A DNA stretch of 28,618 nucleotides, taken from positions 1-28,618 of the IMG/VR virus record IMGVR_UViG_3300025120_000384, one strand, 5' to 3'. Numbering within the stretch: position 1 is the first letter of the stretch; each line of letters begins with the position of its first letter. The notes under the pieces were generated by a model that had not been told where the DNA came from, did no database searches, and saw only the letters and a program-made list of their open reading frames with translations. The position numbers and the translations under genes are program-made. Source of the stretch: a virus. Shown piece after piece: positions 13,547 through 20,994 of the stretch.

Positions 13547-14326
13547 ATGCCGTCTTCTGTTACATACTCTGGATGGGGTAACGGTGCGTGGGGACAAACC
13601 TCTTGGGGTACTGACTTAACAGCAGTAATACCTGATGGAGTAGTAGGAACCATAGCGGTAGGCTCAGTAACTATACTAGCGGGTATTACGGTATCCGTTA
13701 CTGGAGTAGTAGGCACAGCTACTCTGGGCACTGTTACAACCGATGCTGACTCTGTTGTCATCGAAACAGGACTTACAGGCACTACTGCCGTAGGAAGTGT
13801 AGCAGTAGTAGGTAAGGCAGCATTTGCGGTTACTGGAGTATCGGGAACGGCCTCACTAGGCACAGTAATAGTAAGAATACCTAAAGTAGTGCCTGTTACG
13901 GGGTTAGCGGGAACAGCCTCAACTGGTACAGCAACGGTACAAGCTAAAGCAGTAACGGAAGCTACAGGGGTAGTGGGAACGGTCTTATTAGGTACGGCGA
14001 TAGCCAGACTACCTAAAGTAGTACCTGTTACAGGGCTGGCGGGAACGGCCTCATTAGGAACTGTGTTTGTAGCCTTCGGGCAGACAGTATCGGTGACAGG
14101 AGTTGAGGGCACTGTAGCCCTAGGCACTGTAGATGTTAGAATACCTAAGACAGTATCAGTAACAGGTGTTTCTGCTGTAGGATATACAAGTACTATAAAT
14201 ATGTGGGGGCTAGTTAATACCACACAGAACCCAAGCTGGGGAAATGTAAATGACGCACAGAACCCAAGCTGGGGAAATGTAAATGACGCACAGAACCCTA
14301 ACTGGACAAACGTAATAGCCGCATGA
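13547..14326 (+). CDS. Beta-repeat virion protein with WG-rich ends
   Basis: The 259-aa product starts with a Trp/Gly-rich segment (SGWGNGAWGQTSWGTD). The middle (residues about 30-220) is built from about eight imperfect repeats of roughly 24 residues with a VTGVxGTASLGTVxV core, expected to form stacked beta strands. The end carries three near-identical 11-residue units (NPSWGNVNDAQ type). This is an unusual composition: little charge, mostly Val, Thr, Gly and Ala. It probably is a fibre, spike or decoration component. It lies directly before the fibre cassettes and ends 10 bases before the next ATG. No exact family is recognised. Confidence 0.65.
   Translation: MPSSVTYSGWGNGAWGQTSWGTDLTAVIPDGVVGTIAVGSVTILAGITVSVTGVVGTATLGTVTTDADSVVIETGLTGTTAVGSVAVVGKAAFAVTGVSGTASLGTVIVRIPKVVPVTGLAGTASTGTATVQAKAVTEATGVVGTVLLGTAIARLPKVVPVTGLAGTASLGTVFVAFGQTVSVTGVEGTVALGTVDVRIPKTVSVTGVSAVGYTSTINMWGLVNTTQNPSWGNVNDAQNPSWGNVNDAQNPNWTNVIAA
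14223..14321 (+). repeat. Three 33-bp tandem repeats
   Basis: The unit starting CACAGAACCC repeats at 14223, 14256 and 14289. The first two units are nearly identical and the third is diverged (AACCCTAACTGGAC). It encodes 11-residue Trp-containing units at the end of the beta-repeat protein. A 33-bp period keeps frame, so gain or loss of units would change the protein length only. Confidence 0.85.
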
Positions 14327-14336
14327 GGCCAATTAA

Positions 14337-16175
14337 ATGACAACGCAATATACTTCAATACTTAAACTTGCATTACCAGTTCAAGGCGAGCTTAGTGGTT
14401 CTTGGGGTGATGTAGTAAATAACAATATCACCTCTATGGTGGAGCAAGCTGTCGCAGGCCGTGCGGTAATTAATACGTGGTCTGGGAACTCACATACGCT
14501 AACCAGCGCAAACGGGACTACTTCCGAATCAAGATGTGCGATGCTAGAGTTTACCGACACAGGTACTCAGCTAACTGGCGCAGGAACTGTAGTATGCCCC
14601 ACAGCTACTAAAATATACATCGTAAAGAATGCCACTGGGCAGAGCGTAACGCTTAAAACATCCGGTGGTTCGGGGATTCTTGTCCCTAACGGACGCACTA
14701 TGTTCTTGTTCTGCGATGGAACTAACGTAGTCGAAGCACTAACTAGCACAACATCCTTACAGTTAGGTACTAGCACTGTAGTAACGGCGGTACTAGACGA
14801 AGACAATCTAGGGTCAAACAGCGCCACATCTCTCGCCACTCAACAGTCTATTAAAGCATATGTAGACTCTCAAGTAGGTGCCGCAGATACATTAGCAGAA
14901 GTCCTTGCCCTTGGTAACACTACGGGGGGTACGAACATTGTAGTATCTACTAACGATGAGCTTGTGCTACCTGACGGTGCAGAGGGCGCACCCTCTCTCA
15001 CAAACACTGGCGACACTAACACAGGTATTTACTTTGGCGCTGCTGATACGGTAAGTGTTACTACTGGCGGTACTAAACGACTGGATGTAAACAGCGCAGG
15101 TATTTCTGTAGTAGGTACAGCTTCCGGTACTGCCCTAGCCGCTACAGGTACTTCCGCAGTCCAAGTGTCGGTGGGTACTACAGCTCAACGACCAGCAAAC
15201 GGCGCAGGTCAGTTTCGATACAACTCTACGCTAGGTAAGTTTGAGGGTTACACGACAGAATGGGGCGAAATCGGCGGCGGTGCTGCTGAGTTACTCCTTA
15301 ATCAGTTTACAGGTAATGGCTCTACAACTGCCTTTACTATGTCTTCTTCACCAGTAGAAGCTAACACGCTTGTATATATTGACGGTGTTTACCAGAACAA
15401 AACGGCATACTCCGTTGCTAACGACGTTATAACGTTCTCAGCCGCTCCAGCAAACAATGCGGCTATCGAAGTTACAGCGGCTACAGTAGCCCCCGCAGAG
15501 GCTCCAACTACGTTCTCCCTTAGTCAGTTTACAGGTAATGGCTCTACAACAGCGTTTACTCTGTCATCTCAATCAGTAGAGAACAACACTGACGCTTACT
15601 TTGACGGTGTGTATCAGTCTAAAAGCAACTACACAGTATCTGGAACTACTATTACTTTTAGTACGGCTCCCGCAAACGGTGTAGCTGTCGAGGTAATGGC
15701 TTCTCAGGGCGTTAGCGTAAGTATAGGTACCCCTGATAACAATACCGTCACAACGGCTAAGATAGTAAATAGCGCGGTTACAACGGCTAAGATAGCAGAT
15801 GATGCAGTTACTGCCGCCAAGATCGCTGACGACGCAGTAGTTGCAGCCGCTATCGCAGATGATGCCGTAGGAGCAGCCGCAATAGCTTCTGACCCTATAG
15901 CTGTAGGAATAACCACAACAGTTACAAGTAGTAACATAACTGCTACAGTAAACACACATGTATACGTAGATACGGCTAGTCGAACTATTACTTTACCTGC
16001 TTCTCCTTCTATAGGGCAACGGGTGTTAATAACTGTAGGTAACTTCACAGACACAGTAGTAGGGCGAAACGGATCAAACATTATGAGTAGCGCATCTAAC
16101 ATGACATTAGATTCTGCGTACCTCTCAATTCAATTTATGTATACAAACTCTACAGTAGGATGGGCAATGACATGA
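14337..16175 (+). CDS. Tail fibre protein, cassette A
   Basis: The 612-aa fibre protein has a probable virion-binding N-terminus (TQYTSILKLALPVQGELSGS) and a beta region to about 150. A short coiled coil follows (SLATQQSIKAYVDSQVGAAD, 165-184), then a region with peptidase-free 'SLTNTGDTNTGIYFG' strands. Two 74-residue repeats (QFTGNGSTTAFT at 323 and 397) share the DGVYQxKxxY and TITFSxAPAN features of phage fibre domains. Five ten-residue repeats of the AKIADDAVT type fill 473-517, and the tip domain (about 545-612) has VVGRNGSNI. It should trimerise and carry the receptor-binding tip with the glycine-rich partner. The end overlaps the next ATG by four bases. Confidence 0.85.
   Translation: MTTQYTSILKLALPVQGELSGSWGDVVNNNITSMVEQAVAGRAVINTWSGNSHTLTSANGTTSESRCAMLEFTDTGTQLTGAGTVVCPTATKIYIVKNATGQSVTLKTSGGSGILVPNGRTMFLFCDGTNVVEALTSTTSLQLGTSTVVTAVLDEDNLGSNSATSLATQQSIKAYVDSQVGAADTLAEVLALGNTTGGTNIVVSTNDELVLPDGAEGAPSLTNTGDTNTGIYFGAADTVSVTTGGTKRLDVNSAGISVVGTASGTALAATGTSAVQVSVGTTAQRPANGAGQFRYNSTLGKFEGYTTEWGEIGGGAAELLLNQFTGNGSTTAFTMSSSPVEANTLVYIDGVYQNKTAYSVANDVITFSAAPANNAAIEVTAATVAPAEAPTTFSLSQFTGNGSTTAFTLSSQSVENNTDAYFDGVYQSKSNYTVSGTTITFSTAPANGVAVEVMASQGVSVSIGTPDNNTVTTAKIVNSAVTTAKIADDAVTAAKIADDAVVAAAIADDAVGAAAIASDPIAVGITTTVTSSNITATVNTHVYVDTASRTITLPASPSIGQRVLITVGNFTDTVVGRNGSNIMSSASNMTLDSAYLSIQFMYTNSTVGWAMT
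15302..15550 (+). repeat. Duplicated fibre domain (222-bp spacing)
   Basis: The 27 bases at 15302-15328 (TCAGTTTACAGGTAATGGCT onward) are identical to 15524-15550. The offset of 222 bp equals the 74-residue protein repeat. The flanks are diverged, so the duplication is old or its ends are homogenised by recombination. Confidence 0.85.
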
Positions 16176-16960
16176 GTAATTTTACAGACTTTATAGGTGG
16201 CGGCGGTGGTTCTCTACCAGTAAACATAGCATTAACTGAATCACAAACATGGGTTCCACCCGTTGATGGAAACATTTGTATTCATGTTATTGGCGCTGGT
16301 GGCGGCGGTGTCGGCTCTAGTGGCGGTGGCGGTGGTGGTGCTGGTGGGTATTGCAAAAAGAACTCTTTGGCTGTCACTACCTCTGGCTCTTTTACAGTTG
16401 TTATAGGTTCAGGAGGATTAGGCTCTACGAATAACGCGACTGCAAGCAACGGAGGCAACTCAACAGTTGCTGGTACAGGGCTGTCAGCCACGCTAACCGC
16501 TAACGGCGGTACTGGCCCTGCAACGAATGCTAACGGGCAGGGAGGGACAGCATCTAATGGCGATGTAAATAATACTGGTGGTCAAGGCGGCTGGTATGGC
16601 GGCGGGGCAGTAGGCGTGTATAGGTCTAATAGTTCTAACTCTCAAACCGGACAACGTGGAGCTGGTGAAAGTTCTGATGCGCTGGGTGACCCCGCCCTGA
16701 TGGGTTATGGTTATATAGTCGGAGGCCAAGGCGGTAAGACTTTTAACGGCGAAAGTGACTACTCAACAGTTGGAATGCACGGAGGGTTTTTAGCTGGCGG
16801 TGGCTCATCTTGGGGAGGAGGCGCTGCGTACCAAAGTTGGGGCGGTGACGGTGGCGTAGGAGGTGGCGGGGGAATGGGCTACAAAACTAGCAACACTAAT
16901 TCTGCTTTTGGCGGTACTGGTGGTGACGGCATCGTAATTATCCAATACCTACCAGCATAA
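16172..16960 (+). CDS. Glycine-rich adhesin-like protein, cassette A
   Basis: The 262-aa protein starts at the ATG at 16172 (ATGA overlap with the fibre stop). It opens MSNFTDFIGGGGGS, then SQTWVPPVDGNICIHVIGAG with GGGGVGSSGGGGG, the GGYCKKNSLAVTTSGSFTVV strand, and ends IVIIQYLPA. Gly makes up roughly a third of the chain. This is the pattern of the glycine-rich phage tail domain. In T-even-like phage S16 the Gp38 adhesin with polyglycine helices sits at the fibre tip and binds the host. The family resemblance is by pattern. The same framework recurs in cassettes B and C with different central loops, which probably contact the receptor (inference). Confidence 0.78.
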   Translation: MSNFTDFIGGGGGSLPVNIALTESQTWVPPVDGNICIHVIGAGGGGVGSSGGGGGGAGGYCKKNSLAVTTSGSFTVVIGSGGLGSTNNATASNGGNSTVAGTGLSATLTANGGTGPATNANGQGGTASNGDVNNTGGQGGWYGGGAVGVYRSNSSNSQTGQRGAGESSDALGDPALMGYGYIVGGQGGKTFNGESDYSTVGMHGGFLAGGGSSWGGGAAYQSWGGDGGVGGGGGMGYKTSNTNSAFGGTGGDGIVIIQYLPA

Positions 16961-16970
16961 GGAGAGAAAA

Positions 16971-17267
16971 ATGAAATACAAAATTAAAGATGCTGACGGA
17001 AACGTCACAAACACTATAAAAGCTAGTGCTGAGTTTGTTGAAGCTAACTTTGAACACTATGAACTGTATGTTGAGCCTACATCAGCAGAGCCTACAGTAG
17101 CAGAAGCTGGCCGCATGTGGCGTGATATGGAACTATCCTCTTCAGACTACATAGTCCCTCTGTCAGACCATCCACAACGTGCAGCTTACATGACCTACCG
17201 TACAGCTTTGCGGGATTGGCCCTCTACAGATGCATTCCCTGCAACTAAGCCGGAGTTAGGAGAATAA
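16971..17267 (+). CDS. Tail-fibre-assembly-like protein, cassette A
   Basis: The 98-aa protein begins MKYKIKDADGNVTNTIKASA and ends with WRDMELSSSDYI and YRTALRDWPSTDAFPATKPE. The C-terminal part (RxxxLxxxD, then YRxxLRDxP) is the mark of tail-fibre-assembly and XkdW-like proteins, which act as chaperones or bind the fibre tip. It is nearly the same size and sequence as the product at 18495 and similar to that at 20052. A GGAGAG ribosome site precedes the ATG. Whether it remains in the virion cannot be seen. Confidence 0.75.
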   Translation: MKYKIKDADGNVTNTIKASAEFVEANFEHYELYVEPTSAEPTVAEAGRMWRDMELSSSDYIVPLSDHPQRAAYMTYRTALRDWPSTDAFPATKPELGE

Positions 17268-17268
17268 T

Positions 17269-17652
17269 ATGTCAGTAACTAAAGTAAGTAGTACGCTGCT
17301 TGCAGATAACTCTGTTACAGCCGTAGCTATTCTTGATGGTACTATTACCTCTGCCAAGTTAGGCGCAGGCGTAGGCGGAGCATTCAACAACTTTTTAATA
17401 AAGACAGCAGACTACACCGCAGTTACACGCGATCAGATAATCGTAAACAGCGCAAGTGCTAGAACGATTACACTGCCCGCAAGTCCCGCAGCAGGGAACG
17501 TAGTATTTATAAAAAACGCTGGTGCAGGTGTTGTAACCGTGGGGCGTAATGGCTCAAACATTAATTCAACGGCAGATAACGGCTCACTGGCGACAGACGC
17601 TGGTGCAACTCTTGTGTACGTTGATTCAACAATCGGATGGAAGGAGCTTTAA
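17269..17652 (+). CDS. Short fibre tip protein, cassette B
   Basis: This 127-aa protein starts MSVTKVSSTLLADNSVTAVA and has one or two of the ten-residue repeats seen in the cassette A fibre. The C-terminal domain (about 57-127) reads SARTITLPASPAAGNVVFIK, then VVTVGRNGSNI and TIGWKEL, clearly the same domain as the cassette A fibre end (TASRTITLPASPSIG...VGRNGSNI). So it is a minimal fibre, lacking the N-terminal virion-binding and 74-residue repeat regions. It would have to assemble onto another fibre or dock directly. Stop and next ATG are adjacent (TAAATG). Confidence 0.75.
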   Translation: MSVTKVSSTLLADNSVTAVAILDGTITSAKLGAGVGGAFNNFLIKTADYTAVTRDQIIVNSASARTITLPASPAAGNVVFIKNAGAGVVTVGRNGSNINSTADNGSLATDAGATLVYVDSTIGWKEL

Positions 17653-18483
17653 ATGGCTATTAAATTAGGCGGGGGTGGCTCTGCGTCATTCCCTACAATA
17701 TTTTTAAGCAAATCCCAGACATGGGTTCCACCACAGGACGGCAACATAATGATTCATGTCATTGGCGCTGGTGGTGGTGGCCGTGGTTGGGATTCTTATA
17801 CGACTAGTGGTGCTGCTGGTGGCTATTGCAGAAAAAACTCTTTAGCTGTAACTACCTCTGGCTCTTTTACAGTTGTCGTTGGAGCAAGTGGCGCTGGCGG
17901 TGCAAACGGCAGAGGTAATAGTGGTCAAGGAGGCACTGGAGGAAACTCAACTGTAGCAGGCACTGGGTTGTCGGCTACTCTAACGGCTAACGGGGGTGCA
18001 GGGGCGGCAGGTTCTAATGGCGCATCGGCCGCATCAGGAGGCACAGCCTCAAATGGGGATGTAAATAACACAGGTGGTGCAGGGGGGGTTGCTTGGGGCG
18101 TATACGGTGGTGCTGGCGGTGGCGCAGTGGGGCTTACAGGGACAGGGCAAGCAGGTACTGTTGGTAATTCAGACATTCCCACAGCGGGAGAATGTGACAT
18201 TATTGGAGACTTGTGGTCATCTACAATAGGTCAAATAGCTGGCGGCATAGCTGGGCGCTGTATTAGAAAGACTAGTGGCACAGTACCTTATGACGCTGTC
18301 AATGGCGGCCCACTATCAGGCGGAGGCGGTGTTTTATTTAATACAGGCAGTGAGATGCTGGTGCAAGGCGGTGCTGGAGGCATTGGTGGCGGTGGGGGTG
18401 CAGGCGAAAACAGGGGCCACATCTCATCATCTTTAGGTGGTGAAGGCGGTGAAGGTCTTGTTGTTATCCAGTACATCCCATAA
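17653..18483 (+). CDS. Glycine-rich adhesin-like protein, cassette B
   Basis: The 276-aa product opens MAIKLGGGGSASFP. It shares SQTWVPPQDGNIMIHVIGAG, GGYCRKNSLAVTTSGSFTVV, GNSTVAGTGLSATLTANGG and GTASNGDVNNTGG with the cassette A partner, and ends LVVIQYIP. The region between roughly 130 and 240 differs strongly (GECDIIGDLWSSTIGQIAGG). This is what an adhesin with a constant frame and a variable receptor-contacting part would look like. It starts directly after the tip-protein gene. A role at the fibre end is inferred. Confidence 0.76.
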   Translation: MAIKLGGGGSASFPTIFLSKSQTWVPPQDGNIMIHVIGAGGGGRGWDSYTTSGAAGGYCRKNSLAVTTSGSFTVVVGASGAGGANGRGNSGQGGTGGNSTVAGTGLSATLTANGGAGAAGSNGASAASGGTASNGDVNNTGGAGGVAWGVYGGAGGGAVGLTGTGQAGTVGNSDIPTAGECDIIGDLWSSTIGQIAGGIAGRCIRKTSGTVPYDAVNGGPLSGGGGVLFNTGSEMLVQGGAGGIGGGGGAGENRGHISSSLGGEGGEGLVVIQYIP

Positions 18484-18494
18484 GGAGATATGAA

Positions 18495-18791
18495 ATGAAA
18501 TACAATATTAAAGATGCTGATGGAAACATAACAAACACCATCACTGCTGACGCTGAGTTTGTTGAAGCCAATTTTGAACACTATTCGCTTTGGGTAGCAC
18601 CTACACCTGTAGAACCTACAGCAGAAGAAGCTGGGCGTACATGGCGCAATGGTGAGTTAGATGCTACAGATAGAGCAGCAGAGATATCTGACTGGCCGAA
18701 CCGTGACAACATCCTGACCTACAGGACTGCATTGCGTGACTGGCCTGCTACTGACGACTTCCCAGATACGCGACCGACTTTAGGAGAATAA
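18495..18791 (+). CDS. Tail-fibre-assembly-like protein, cassette B
   Basis: The 98-aa product is a close paralogue of the cassette A protein: MKYNIKDADGNITNTITADA and EFVEANFEHY are nearly identical, and the end has WRNGELDATD and NRDNILTYRTALRDWPATDD. The 56-base segment 18690-18745 is 51/56 identical to 20253-20308 in cassette C, so the C-terminal half is closer to C while the N-terminal half is closer to A. This mosaic pattern suggests recombination. A GGAGAT ribosome site precedes the ATG. It is coupled to the next gene by one base. Confidence 0.75.
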   Translation: MKYNIKDADGNITNTITADAEFVEANFEHYSLWVAPTPVEPTAEEAGRTWRNGELDATDRAAEISDWPNRDNILTYRTALRDWPATDDFPDTRPTLGE

Positions 18792-18792
18792 G

Positions 18793-19197
18793 ATGCCTCT
18801 AACTACGATAAAGACAACGGGGGTTACAGACGACGCTGTCACGGCTGCGTTGATAGCTGATGATGCTGTTGGTTCTGCCGCGATTGCAGATGGTGCTGTA
18901 GGTACGGCTGCTTTAGCATCTACTATAGCCGCTGGTATTCCTACGGCAACGGTAAGCAGCAACGGCAATGCAACAGCTAACACGCATCATTACGTTGGCA
19001 CTGCTGGCGTAACGCTAACGCTTCCAACGCCCACTGTAGGCATGAAGGTGTACGTCACTGTAGGTAACTTTGTAAACACCGTGGTTGGTCGCAACAGTAG
19101 CACCATTGTAGGACAATCTTCAGACTTAACAATTGATGTGGCTAACATGAGCATTGGTCTTATTGGCATATCAACTTCAGCATGGGTATTTATCTAA
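18793..19197 (+). CDS. Short fibre tip protein, cassette C
   Basis: The 134-aa product has three or four ten-residue repeats (AVTAALIADDAVGSAAIADG) at residues 15-45. A tip domain follows with VTLTLPTPTVGMKVYVTVGN and NTVVGRNSSTI, homologous to the other two fibre ends. As in cassette B, the N-terminal fibre parts are missing. The stop overlaps the next ATG (TAATG). A partner of the cassette C glycine-rich protein is likely. Confidence 0.75.
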   Translation: MPLTTIKTTGVTDDAVTAALIADDAVGSAAIADGAVGTAALASTIAAGIPTATVSSNGNATANTHHYVGTAGVTLTLPTPTVGMKVYVTVGNFVNTVVGRNSSTIVGQSSDLTIDVANMSIGLIGISTSAWVFI

Positions 19198-20039
19198 TGA
19201 GTAATTTAACAGACTTAATTTCAGCAGGTGGTGGCGGTGGGGCTACAGTAGCTTTTAATGTCCACATTACTACGTCTCAAACATGGACTCCCCCTTATAA
19301 CGGTGTAGGTACAATTCACTTGATTGGTGCTGGCGGTGGTGGCGGTTCAGACAAAGCTGGCAACAGGCGTAGTGGAGGCGCAGCGGGTGGTTATTGTAAA
19401 AAAGAAGTTACGTTTTCTACAAGCACTAACTGGACAATGGTTGTAGGAGCCAAAGGTAACGGAACTAGCGATCAAAGTGGAAGCGGAGCCAACGGGTCGG
19501 CTGGCGGCAACACGACAGCTACTGACGGAACTATCTCTCTCGCGGCTAATGGAGGCGGTGGAGGTATAAACGGAGCCCCTGCGGTTGGTACTGCTTCTGG
19601 AGGTGACGTTAATTTTAGCGGAGGTTCTTCTAATCTTGGCCAGTCTGGTGGGGCTGTAGGAACAACAGCTAACGGACAAAATGGTGTAGGCGGGTTTAAT
19701 GCTAATTATGGTGTATATACCGCAGATTCAGATTTTATAAGCCCTTATGACCCTTTAGCCTATGGTTACTTAACTGGCGGTGACAAAGGTGGCCGAAACG
19801 CTTGGACATATGGTGGTGCAGGCAATTATAAAGATGGAGAAAACGGTGGTTTTGGCGGTGGGGGTGGACACGGAAATTTAGGCACTAACTACGTGCTTCC
19901 AAGTGCAGGCCACGGTGGAATAGGCGGTGGCGGTGGGGCTTCTGTAAATGTACAGGGTCTTTCCGCAGATTTCTATAAATTCCAATCTGGTACTGGCGGT
20001 GTAGGGCTTATCCTTATCCAATACAAAACAATTACTTAA
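19197..20039 (+). CDS. Glycine-rich adhesin-like protein, cassette C
   Basis: The 280-aa protein starts at the ATG at 19197 (MSNLTDLISAGGGGGAT, like cassette A). It keeps TSQTWTPPYNGVGTIHLIGA, GGYCKKEVTFSTSTNWTMVV and the GLILIQYKTIT end, but is the most diverged of the three. The centre is Gly/Asn/Tyr-rich (NYGVYTADSDFISPYDPLAY). The framework is that of the glycine-rich tail domain. The distinct central loops would give it a third specificity (inference). The stop is 12 bases before the next ATG. Confidence 0.76.
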   Translation: MSNLTDLISAGGGGGATVAFNVHITTSQTWTPPYNGVGTIHLIGAGGGGGSDKAGNRRSGGAAGGYCKKEVTFSTSTNWTMVVGAKGNGTSDQSGSGANGSAGGNTTATDGTISLAANGGGGGINGAPAVGTASGGDVNFSGGSSNLGQSGGAVGTTANGQNGVGGFNANYGVYTADSDFISPYDPLAYGYLTGGDKGGRNAWTYGGAGNYKDGENGGFGGGGGHGNLGTNYVLPSAGHGGIGGGGGASVNVQGLSADFYKFQSGTGGVGLILIQYKTIT

Positions 20040-20051
20040 AGGTAAAATAAA

Positions 20052-20354
20052 ATGCCTAATTACAATATTTTAGATGCCGAAGATGGCGACATAATAAATA
20101 CGATAATAGCCAGTGAGGATTTTGTCTCAGCTAATTATAATTTTTATCAAGAAGTCACAACGTCTGGGGATATTAATCTTACAGCAGAAGAGACTGCACG
20201 ACAGTGGCGTGACATGGAACTGACATCTACAGACACGGCAGCCCAAACTCCAGACTGGCCTAATCGTGACAACATCCTAACCTACAGAACTGAATTGCGT
20301 GACTGGCCGTCAACTTCTGATTTCCCAGCTACTAAGCCTACTTTAGGCAGCTAA
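20052..20354 (+). CDS. Tail-fibre-assembly-like protein, cassette C
   Basis: The 100-aa protein is the third paralogue. The first half is diverged (MPNYNILDAEDGDIINTIIA), while the second is almost that of cassette B (WRDMELTSTD, then NRDNILTYRTELRDWPSTSD). Conserved Trp, Arg and Asp residues are kept. A variable N-terminus with a constant C-terminus would suit a chaperone that recognises its own cassette's fibre partner, though this is inference. It is separated by one base from the next gene. Confidence 0.74.
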   Translation: MPNYNILDAEDGDIINTIIASEDFVSANYNFYQEVTTSGDINLTAEETARQWRDMELTSTDTAAQTPDWPNRDNILTYRTELRDWPSTSDFPATKPTLGS

Positions 20355-20355
20355 T

Positions 20356-20805
20356 ATGATTGCAGAAATCTCAGCAGTAGTGGGTGTACTCAAGACTCTT
20401 AACGCAGGTATAAAGACTGTGAAGGAGTCTGGGTCACACCTGTCAGATTTAGCTGGGATTTTTACAAGTATCACCGAAACTAAAGTTGCTGTAGACAACA
20501 TTGAAGAAGCCCAAAAGCAAGGCGACACTGTTCTGACGCAAGAGCAAGCACTAGAACTTGCATGGGCAAAAAATGAAATACGCGAACGTGAAAAAGAGCT
20601 AAAGAAAATCACCCCGCGACAAGTCTGGCGAGATATGCTTTCTATCCAGCACAAATCGGTAATGCAAAATAAACAGCGGCTGGAAAAAGAAAGATTAGAC
20701 AAGTTGCGTAAGATTTCTAAAAACGACGACATGATTAAAAACATTGCTGGCGGTGTGGCTCTAGTTGCCGCTCTATACGCCGCCTACTATTTCTACGGAA
20801 TGTAA
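20356..20805 (+). CDS. C-terminally anchored coiled-coil membrane protein
   Basis: The 149-aa protein has a short amphipathic N-terminus (MIAEISAVVGVLKTLNAGIK), a long charged helical body (about 35-125, with EIREREKELKKITPRQVWRD) and a single C-terminal hydrophobic segment (IAGGVALVAALYAAYYFYGM). It thus looks tail-anchored in the inner membrane with the body in the cytoplasm. The N-terminus resembles the product at 21372, so the two are probably paralogues. Its position just before holin-like genes suggests a lysis-related or membrane role. I recognise no named family. Confidence 0.62.
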   Translation: MIAEISAVVGVLKTLNAGIKTVKESGSHLSDLAGIFTSITETKVAVDNIEEAQKQGDTVLTQEQALELAWAKNEIREREKELKKITPRQVWRDMLSIQHKSVMQNKQRLEKERLDKLRKISKNDDMIKNIAGGVALVAALYAAYYFYGM

Positions 20806-20807
20806 GA

Positions 20808-20993
20808 ATGCCCACGATGAAAGAACTTAGCGCAAAACAAGTTGCTCACGAAAAAGAATGTTTAGCGCGTTATGAAAATATAGAGCGTAGGCTTACTGAT
20901 GGTAGCAAAAGATTTGACCGACTAGAAAACATGTTGTGGGGAATGTACCCCATGATTATAGGTTTGTTTGCTTTAACAAAATGGATACAGTGA
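20808..20993 (+). CDS. XhlA-like holin-associated protein
   Basis: The 61-aa protein has a charged coiled-coil N-terminal half (HEKECLARYENIERRLTDGS, KRFDRLENM) and a C-terminal transmembrane helix (MYPMIIGLFALTKWIQ). This is the architecture of XhlA-type hemolysin/holin-associated proteins, which work with a holin. The ATG at 20808 is not backed by a good ribosome site, and an ATG at 20817 is an alternative. The next gene starts two bases after the stop. It is a likely part of the membrane-permeabilising module. The family call is by pattern. Confidence 0.65.
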   Translation: MPTMKELSAKQVAHEKECLARYENIERRLTDGSKRFDRLENMLWGMYPMIIGLFALTKWIQ

Positions 20994-20994
20994 T

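Larger units (their letters stand above)
16376..17876 (+). repeat. 26-bp identical block in cassettes A and B
   Basis: ACTACCTCTGGCTCTTTTAC at 16376 and 17851 begins a 26-base identical segment (16376-16401 and 17851-17876) encoding TTSGSFTVV in both glycine-rich genes. Flanking codons differ. The identity at third positions suggests a recent duplication or gene conversion between cassettes. Confidence 0.85.
18690..20308 (+). repeat. 56-bp near-identical block in cassettes B and C
   Basis: The blocks 18690-18745 and 20253-20308 differ at five of 56 bases (my alignment by eye). They encode DWPNRDNILTYRTxLRDWP in the two chaperone-like genes. Cassette A lacks this version. It is a possible crossover point for reassortment of cassettes. 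Confidence 0.8.
14337..20354 (+). other. Three tandem fibre-adhesin-chaperone cassettes
   Basis: The same three-gene order occurs three times: 14337-17267, 17269-18791 and 18793-20354. Each cassette has (a) a fibre-type protein ending in a shared ~70-residue domain with a VGRNxSxI motif, (b) a 262-280 aa glycine-rich protein, and (c) a 98-100 aa protein resembling tail-fibre-assembly chaperones with WRxxELxxTD and YRTxLRDWP. Cassette A has a full-length 612-aa fibre; B and C have only the short tip-domain versions (127 and 134 aa). The genes are all coupled or a few bases apart. Confidence 0.85.

Noticed and set aside
13540-14358. 272-aa open frame on the - strand with repeated FPQLGFC units
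   Set aside because: It mirrors the repeats of the + strand gene at 13547. No ribosome site or partner gene is present, and all real genes here run on the + strand.
16160-16174. Longer start for the cassette A glycine-rich protein
   Set aside because: The ATG at 16172 sits in the ATGA overlap and gives MSNFTDFI, which matches the MSNLTDLI start of cassette C. The four extra residues have no support.
16172-20039. Glycine-rich proteins as collagen-like (GXY) proteins
   Set aside because: There is no regular Gly-X-Y triplet register. The Gly-rich runs are irregular and framed by conserved beta motifs, which fits the phage glycine-rich tail domain better.
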